Below are positions 7,441 through 10,102 of a stretch of DNA of 10,102 bases, piece by piece. Numbering within the stretch: position 1 is the first letter of the stretch; every line of letters starts with the position of its first letter. The DNA comes from DASSWB01 sp035705495. Its GTDB lineage: Bacteria > Bacteroidota > Bacteroidia > Flavobacteriales > Flavobacteriaceae. The stretch covers positions 1 through 10,102 of the forward strand of contig DASSWB010000103.1 in NCBI GenBank assembly GCA_035705495.1, in the 5' to 3' direction. Below the pieces are notes generated by a model. It had not been told where the DNA came from. It saw only the letters and a list, made by a program, of their open reading frames with translations, and ran no database searches. The position numbers and the translations under genes are program-made.

Positions 7441-7470
7441 GTATAACAATCATAAAAAGTACTGTTATAC
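7441..7470. repeat. 30-base inverted repeat after the recombinase; candidate primary attachment site or terminator
   Basis: Perfect 8-base arms GTATAACA (7441-7448) and TGTTATAC (7463-7470). Read as 11-8-11 it has the half-site/spacer/half-site geometry of Xer-type core sites (8 of 11 arm bases match, centre 7452-7459). It lies 15 bases after the recombinase stop. No T-run follows, so a standard terminator is not favoured. Confidence 0.45.
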
Positions 7471-7491
7471 CACCGAATACAAGAACATATA

Positions 7492-7506
7492 AGCACTTTC
7501 AGTGCT
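7492..7506. repeat. short hairpin between recombinase and first site
   Basis: AGCACT-TTC-AGTGCT, a perfect six-base stem with a three-base loop, flanked by partly pairing TATA and GATATA. It could end the recombinase transcript or be part of an attachment region; there is no T-run. Confidence 0.4.
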
Positions 7507-7517
7507 GATATAAACAA

Positions 7518-7614
7518 GTTATGCACAATACAAAAACGCCTTTGCGCTTGCTTTGAGATTTTAAGCTAGTTTGCGCGCACCAGCCGCCTAAATGTTTTTG
7601 TACGGATGCATAAC
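7518..7614. repeat. R1: attC-like folded recombination site, first of the array
   Basis: 97 bases with a two-box inverted architecture. The outer arms GTTATGCA (7518-7525) and TGCATAAC (7607-7614) pair perfectly over 8 bases. The inner arms TACAAAAAC (7529-7537) and GTTTTTGTA (7594-7602) pair perfectly over 9. They are separated by unequal unpaired bases, CAA on the left and CGGA on the right. The 56-base tip is G+C-richer than its surroundings and contains AGCCGC (7582-7587), also seen in R2 and R4. Two box pairs with unequal internal spacers and a variable tip is the layout of integron attC sites, but the boxes (GTTATGC) differ from the classical GTTRRRY. It could alternatively be an intergenic REP-like repeat or an RNA hairpin. 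Confidence 0.6.
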
Positions 7615-7615
7615 A

Positions 7616-7632
7616 GCGCATATAAAACAGGC
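7616..7632. repeat. left arm of the inverted repeat bounding cassette 1
   Basis: GCGCATATAAAACAGGC here is the inverted partner of GCCCATTTCATATACGC at 8046-8062: 13 of 17 positions complementary, and all four differences are transitions. The pair encloses the zinc-binding-like gene and fits two ends of one cassette. Confidence 0.5.
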
Positions 7633-7646
7633 TTGCATTCCGTTTA

Positions 7647-7991
7647 TTAAGAAACATCCGTTGCAGCTTTTTTAGAAGACATAATTATATCTACCATTTC
7701 TTCGGTCGAGTAGTCTTTATCCTCGTGCTTTTCATCATCTATGTATTTGCCAAATTCATCGTAAATAAATTCATTAAAATCACATTCAGTTACACCGTCT
7801 GGGCATTCGCCAAACATTTTTAATTCTGTGGCAATTTCCATACACTTAAAGTGGTTTTTCCAAGTATAAATTTCGCCATCATAAACACAAGTAGCAAAAT
7901 CATAATGCTCACCTTTTTTTATAGTTCCACAACACCAATTACAAGTGTGGTCTTTTTTTGCTTTAGGTTTTTTTTGATTTAAAATATCCAT
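7647..7991 (-). CDS. small zinc-binding-like protein, function unknown (cassette gene 1)
   Basis: 114 residues, ATG at 7991. Residues 8-13 are basic (KPKAKK). A likely zinc site follows: C17-x2-C20 and H47-x2-C50, about 26 residues apart, in a context H-T-C-N-W-C-C-G-T-I-x-K-G-E and W-K-N-H-F-K-C. This is a treble-clef-like arrangement seen in small phage-associated and hypothetical Bacteroidetes proteins. The C-terminal half is acidic (FNEFIYDEFGKYIDDEKHEDKD) and probably helical. No enzyme motif is visible. It is the only gene of the unit between R1 and R2 and faces the recombinase, so it would need its own promoter; the 50 bases upstream are very AT-rich without a clear TAnnTTTG. Gene call good, function not inferred. 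Confidence 0.72.
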   Translation of the reverse strand: MDILNQKKPKAKKDHTCNWCCGTIKKGEHYDFATCVYDGEIYTWKNHFKCMEIATELKMFGECPDGVTECDFNEFIYDEFGKYIDDEKHEDKDYSTEEMVDIIMSSKKAATDVS

Positions 7992-8040
7992 GATAAAAAG
8001 CTGTTTAAATTATTAGTTATTAAGATTATTTATTTTAAAA

Positions 8041-8080
8041 AAGCCGCCCATTTCATATACGCATACCGTTGTGCGTAATT
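8041..8080. repeat. R2: compact junction site between cassettes 1 and 2
   Basis: Left half AGCCGCCCATTTC (8042-8054) leads into TACGCATA (8058-8065). After the centre CCGT comes the right box TGTGCGTA (8070-8077). The two boxes are an inverted repeat over 7 of 8 bases. The left half pairs with the start of cassette 1 (7616-7632). The right half, GTTGTGCGTA at 8068-8077, is the exact reverse complement of the box at the far end of cassette 2 (9054-9063). Unlike R1 and R3 it has almost no stem between its boxes. The 98 bases from here to the next gene hold no feature I recognise. Confidence 0.55.
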
Positions 8081-8178
8081 TAAGAAACTCGTAACTAAAT
8101 AAAAAAATATAATTTCACCATTACTTTTTTCTAATTAAAACACTGAAAAAATTATTAAGGACTTAAAGAATAAAAATA

Positions 8179-9078
8179 TTGAAATTATTAAAATGTATAT
8201 TACTCTTACTAATTTTGAACAGTTGTTCAGTAAGTAAAAACTCTCCTTCAGGAATAATTGACGTAGGAAATTTAGCATTTGTAGAAATGCAGCAATTAAT
8301 AGGGGAAACTGAAATTGACACAAATAAAATTAAAGCTGTTAAAATCTATTCTTTTAAATTTAAAAAAAATGGAGAAATTAAAGACAGCACTTTAATTAAA
8401 TATCAAAACATGAATTATTTTTCCACATTTAAAGACCACACGAAATACGAAATCAAATACGACAGTTTAGGTAGAGAATTTGAAAGATATGCTACACGAA
8501 TTGAAACTGGAGAAACTCATTTAAATTATCGAAAAGCCTATGACGCTGAATCAAACTTAATTTTATGGACTGTTTATAATCGTGATGGTCAAGTGAATTT
8601 TGATGTAAGGTATGAATACAACTCTGATGACAAACTGATTAAAGAGACTAAATATTATGGCTATTTCCTTTATGACGAACCTGAACTCAAATATATTATG
8701 TACTATGAATATCTATCAGATAATATTGTTAAGACCTTTAGTTGCAATGAAAATGTGGAAAAGGAAAAATGCAATTCAATTAGATTTACAAAATATGACA
8801 AAAACGGAAATGTAATAGAATCAAACAGTGGATTTCTTGATAATGGAAAATTTCAAAGTTCTGAAAAAATGATATCCTCGTATAAAATCAATAAAAAGAT
8901 TAGCGAGAAATACTACGTTTCGGACACTTTAAGTTTTGTTCGCTCTTATGAGTATAACGAATTAAATTTACCGATTTCGACAACTATTGAATATCCTATT
9001 ACTAATTATCCAACACAATTGACAAAATATTTTTATCAAAAAAATAAAAAAACTACGCACAACAATGGCTATAAGTAA
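8179..9078 (+). CDS. cassette-borne lipoprotein with YD-like repeats, function unknown (cassette gene 2)
   Basis: 299 residues starting at TTG 8179. An in-frame stop lies at 8164-8166 and no ATG follows early. The start is supported by the signal peptide it gives, MKLLKCILLLLILNSC, with lipid-attachment C16 (L-N-S-C). The body is rich in Tyr, Lys and Asp and has repeated hairpin units: YEIKYDSLGREFER, VRYEYNSDDKLIKET, FTKYDKNGNVIES, RSYEYNELNLP. These resemble the loose YD/RHS-type beta repeats of many Bacteroidetes surface lipoproteins; no toxin or enzyme domain is seen. Strikingly, the last residues (TTHNNGYK) and the TAA stop are encoded by the left arm of R3, so the site supplies the C-terminus. 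Clearly more AT-rich than acs or the antiporter, consistent with acquisition. Confidence 0.75.
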   Translation: MKLLKCILLLLILNSCSVSKNSPSGIIDVGNLAFVEMQQLIGETEIDTNKIKAVKIYSFKFKKNGEIKDSTLIKYQNMNYFSTFKDHTKYEIKYDSLGREFERYATRIETGETHLNYRKAYDAESNLILWTVYNRDGQVNFDVRYEYNSDDKLIKETKYYGYFLYDEPELKYIMYYEYLSDNIVKTFSCNENVEKEKCNSIRFTKYDKNGNVIESNSGFLDNGKFQSSEKMISSYKINKKISEKYYVSDTLSFVRSYEYNELNLPISTTIEYPITNYPTQLTKYFYQKNKKTTHNNGYK

Positions 9079-9190
9079 TTGCTTGTTCTCGCCTACTTCT
9101 GAAAATCCTAGCGGATTTTCAGTTTGGTGTGTACTTGCAAAGTTAAGTGCTAGTCCACGCAACTACTCATAGCCGAGATCGTTACCTGCA
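9054..9190. repeat. R3: long attC-like folded site after cassette gene 2
   Basis: About 137 bases with nested inverted repeats. The outer left box is TACGCACAAC (9054-9063). The main stem pairs GGCTATAAGTAATTGC (9067-9082) with GCAACTACTCATAGCC (9159-9174), 14 of 16 complementary. At the tip is a perfect 10-base stem with a TAGC loop: CTGAAAATCC (9099-9108) and GGATTTTCAG (9113-9122). Both mismatches in the main stem are A-C on this strand, so the opposite strand folds fully with G-T wobbles; attC sites likewise recombine as one folded strand. The outer right box, GTTACCTGCA (9181-9190), does not pair with the left box beyond GTT, as expected if it belongs to the next cassette. In size and layout it is close to long attC sites such as VCRs. 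Confidence 0.65.
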
Positions 9191-9205
9191 AGCTGAAAAA
9201 AAATC

Positions 9206-9293
9206 CAGCCGCACATTTTAGCACTTTTGGTTTTTCCCACCACAAAGCCAACGCTCAAAAAACCAAAAGAGCTAAAATTTCCCGACGCTCAAA
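9206..9293. repeat. R4: second long inverted repeat just before the methyltransferase gene
   Basis: Arms at 9215-9235 and 9258-9278 pair at 20 of 21 positions (core TTAGC-N-CTTTTGG) around a 22-base loop; the one mismatch is A-A at 9223/9270. It opens with CAGCCGCACATTTT, close to AAGCCGCCCATTTC at the start of R2 and sharing AGCCGC with R1. A 12-base direct repeat CCRACGCTCAAA occurs in the loop (9248-9259) and after the right arm (9282-9293). It may be a second site enclosing a tiny gene-less unit (about 9182-9205) or part of the leader of the next gene. Confidence 0.55.
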
Positions 9294-9323
9294 TTGATAA
9301 ACAAAACATTATTTTTATATTTG
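9294..9323 (+). promoter_or_regulatory. Bacteroidetes-type promoter of the methyltransferase gene
   Basis: TTG at 9294-9296, a 19-base spacer, then TATATTTG at 9316-9323. Both elements and the spacing match the Bacteroidetes sigma consensus exactly. Transcription should start near 9329, giving a leader of only about 12 bases before ATG 9341. The promoter lies after R4, so the unit carries its own expression signal. Confidence 0.75.
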
Positions 9324-9339
9324 ACAAAAAAAGTCAAAT
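9319..9339. promoter_or_regulatory. palindromic operator candidate over the promoter and start
   Basis: ATTTGAC (9319-9325) and GTCAAAT (9333-9339) form a perfect 7-base inverted repeat around seven A residues. It covers half of the -7 element and the predicted start of transcription and stops one base short of the ATG. The adjacent gene encodes an N-terminal HTH domain, so binding here would repress it. Inference, but position and symmetry are direct. Confidence 0.6.
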
Positions 9340-9340
9340 T

Positions 9341-10102
9341 ATGTTGGATACATTAGTTTCAATCGGAGATACTTTAAAAGAAATAAGAGAAACAAAAGGT
9401 TTTCATCTTCAAGAAGTTGCAGACAAAACTTCAATTAATTACACTTCATTAAGCCGAATTGAAACTGGTAAACGACTTCCAACTAAACCACAAGTTCAAA
9501 GTTTAGCTGAATTTTATAGTTACAGCGAAAACGAATTAATTCGACAATTAATTAGTGACAAAATAATCTATGAGGTTCAAAATGAAGATTTAGGACTTGA
9601 GGGTTTTCATCTTGCCGAACAAAAATTAAAATATGGAATAAATCTTTTTAATGATTATAAAAATCAAGAAAAATTTCAATTACAAAGTCGCAGATATATT
9701 GGAAATAAAGCAAAATTGACAGATTGGATAATGGAAATTATTAAATCGGAAACGGAAGGAGAAGGAACATTTATTGACATATTTTCTGGAACTTCAATTG
9801 TAGCAAAATCAGCAATGGAAAAATATAAAACTGTAATTCTAAACGACATACTCTACTCTAACAATATTACATATCAAGCATTTTATGGAACACTAAAATG
9901 GAATTCAAACAAACTTGTCGAATTGGTGAATGAATATAACACATTAAATCCAAAATCAATTAAAGAAAACTATTTCTCGAAAAACTTTGGCGGAAAATTC
10001 TATGAAAAAGAAATTTCAAAGCAAATTGGCTACATTAGACAAGACATTGAAAAAAAGAAAAAAAATAATGAACTAAATTCAAGGGAATACGCGATTTTAC
10101 TC
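9341..10102 (+). CDS. HTH-fused N6-adenine DNA methyltransferase (D12 class), C-terminus cut by the window edge
   Basis: 254 codons are visible and the frame is still open at the right edge. Residues 8-70 are an XRE-type helix-turn-helix (I-G-D-T-L-K-E-I-R, then Y-T-S-L-S-R-I-E-T-G-K-R). From about 117 a D12-class methyltransferase begins: RRYIGNKAKL (117-126) is its N-terminal signature, and FIDIFSGTSIVA (from 144) is the AdoMet-binding motif. NDILYSNN (about 168-175) is the following acidic motif. The usual SGTG reads SGTS here. The catalytic D/N-P-P-Y motif should lie beyond 10102. Such enzymes methylate adenine in a short site, usually as the protective half of a type II restriction system. 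The fused HTH and palindrome upstream suggest self-limited expression, as in M.SsoII-type enzymes. A restriction partner may lie downstream. Confidence 0.82.
   Translation, partial: MLDTLVSIGDTLKEIRETKGFHLQEVADKTSINYTSLSRIETGKRLPTKPQVQSLAEFYSYSENELIRQLISDKIIYEVQNEDLGLEGFHLAEQKLKYGINLFNDYKNQEKFQLQSRRYIGNKAKLTDWIMEIIKSETEGEGTFIDIFSGTSIVAKSAMEKYKTVILNDILYSNNITYQAFYGTLKWNSNKLVELVNEYNTLNPKSIKENYFSKNFGGKFYEKEISKQIGYIRQDIEKKKKNNELNSREYAILL

Noticed and set aside
7518..7614. R1 and R3 as ordinary Rho-independent terminators
   Set aside because: They are 97 and 137 bases long with multi-part stems, share boxes with each other and lack a T-run after the stem.
8068..9063. Cassette 2 as a simple transposon with terminal inverted repeats
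   Set aside because: Possible, but there is no transposase, no target duplication, and the inner stem of R3 plus the recombinase context fit a cassette better. Kept as the main alternative.
8968..9162. Minus-strand frame of 64 codons across R3
   Set aside because: It consists of the antisense of the lipoprotein end and the repeat arms; no protein-like features.
7441..9293. CRISPR array
   Set aside because: Repeats are inverted, of unequal length and separated by genes; there are no regular short direct repeats with spacers.

Overview
The window looks like the chromosome of a flavobacterium, most likely a Chryseobacterium-type member of the Weeksellaceae. The genes are AT-rich and mostly lack Shine-Dalgarno sequences. 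At least one promoter matches the Bacteroidetes TTG-N19-TAnnTTTG form, and AAATCC-type intergenic repeats are present. The genus is inferred from protein style only.

Left part (1-6297), ordinary chromosomal genes. A ParE/RelE-type toxin (cut by the left edge) and its antitoxin overlap by 10 bases on the minus strand. About 390 non-coding bases follow, with AAATC-rich repeats around what looks like the two ends of a lost insertion sequence. A minus-strand operon then encodes a CbpA-type DnaJ co-chaperone, its CbpM-like modulator and a small lipoprotein. Diverging from it on the plus strand are acetyl-CoA synthetase (acs), a YrbG-type calcium/sodium antiporter and a stand-alone HD-domain (p)ppGpp hydrolase of the MESH1/SAH type.

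Right part (6298-10102), an accessory region that is the main interest of the window. A tyrosine recombinase with a complete catalytic set (R, K, HxxR, H, Y) and an unusual N-terminal domain is followed by three genes of unrelated type: a minus-strand zinc-binding-like protein, a plus-strand lipoprotein and the start of an HTH-fused adenine methyltransferase. Each is separated from the next by a structured inverted-repeat site: R1 at 7518-7614, R2 at 8041-8080, R3 at 9054-9190 and R4 at 9206-9293. R1-R3 share a TAYGCAYA-type box read in both orientations, and R1, R2 and R4 share AGCCGC. The first ten bases of the lipoprotein unit (8068-8077) are an exact reverse complement of the box at its far end (9054-9063). 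That is what an integron-type gene cassette shows, because its two ends form one folded site when it is circular. The lipoprotein's last residues and stop codon lie inside the site. I read this as an integron-like cassette array run by a recombinase that is not a classical IntI. This is an inference: no excision or insertion can be shown from sequence, and I cannot check from here whether the system is already described.

The methyltransferase unit carries its own near-perfect promoter, and a palindrome over its -7 element suggests autoregulation by the fused HTH domain. The array runs beyond the right edge.
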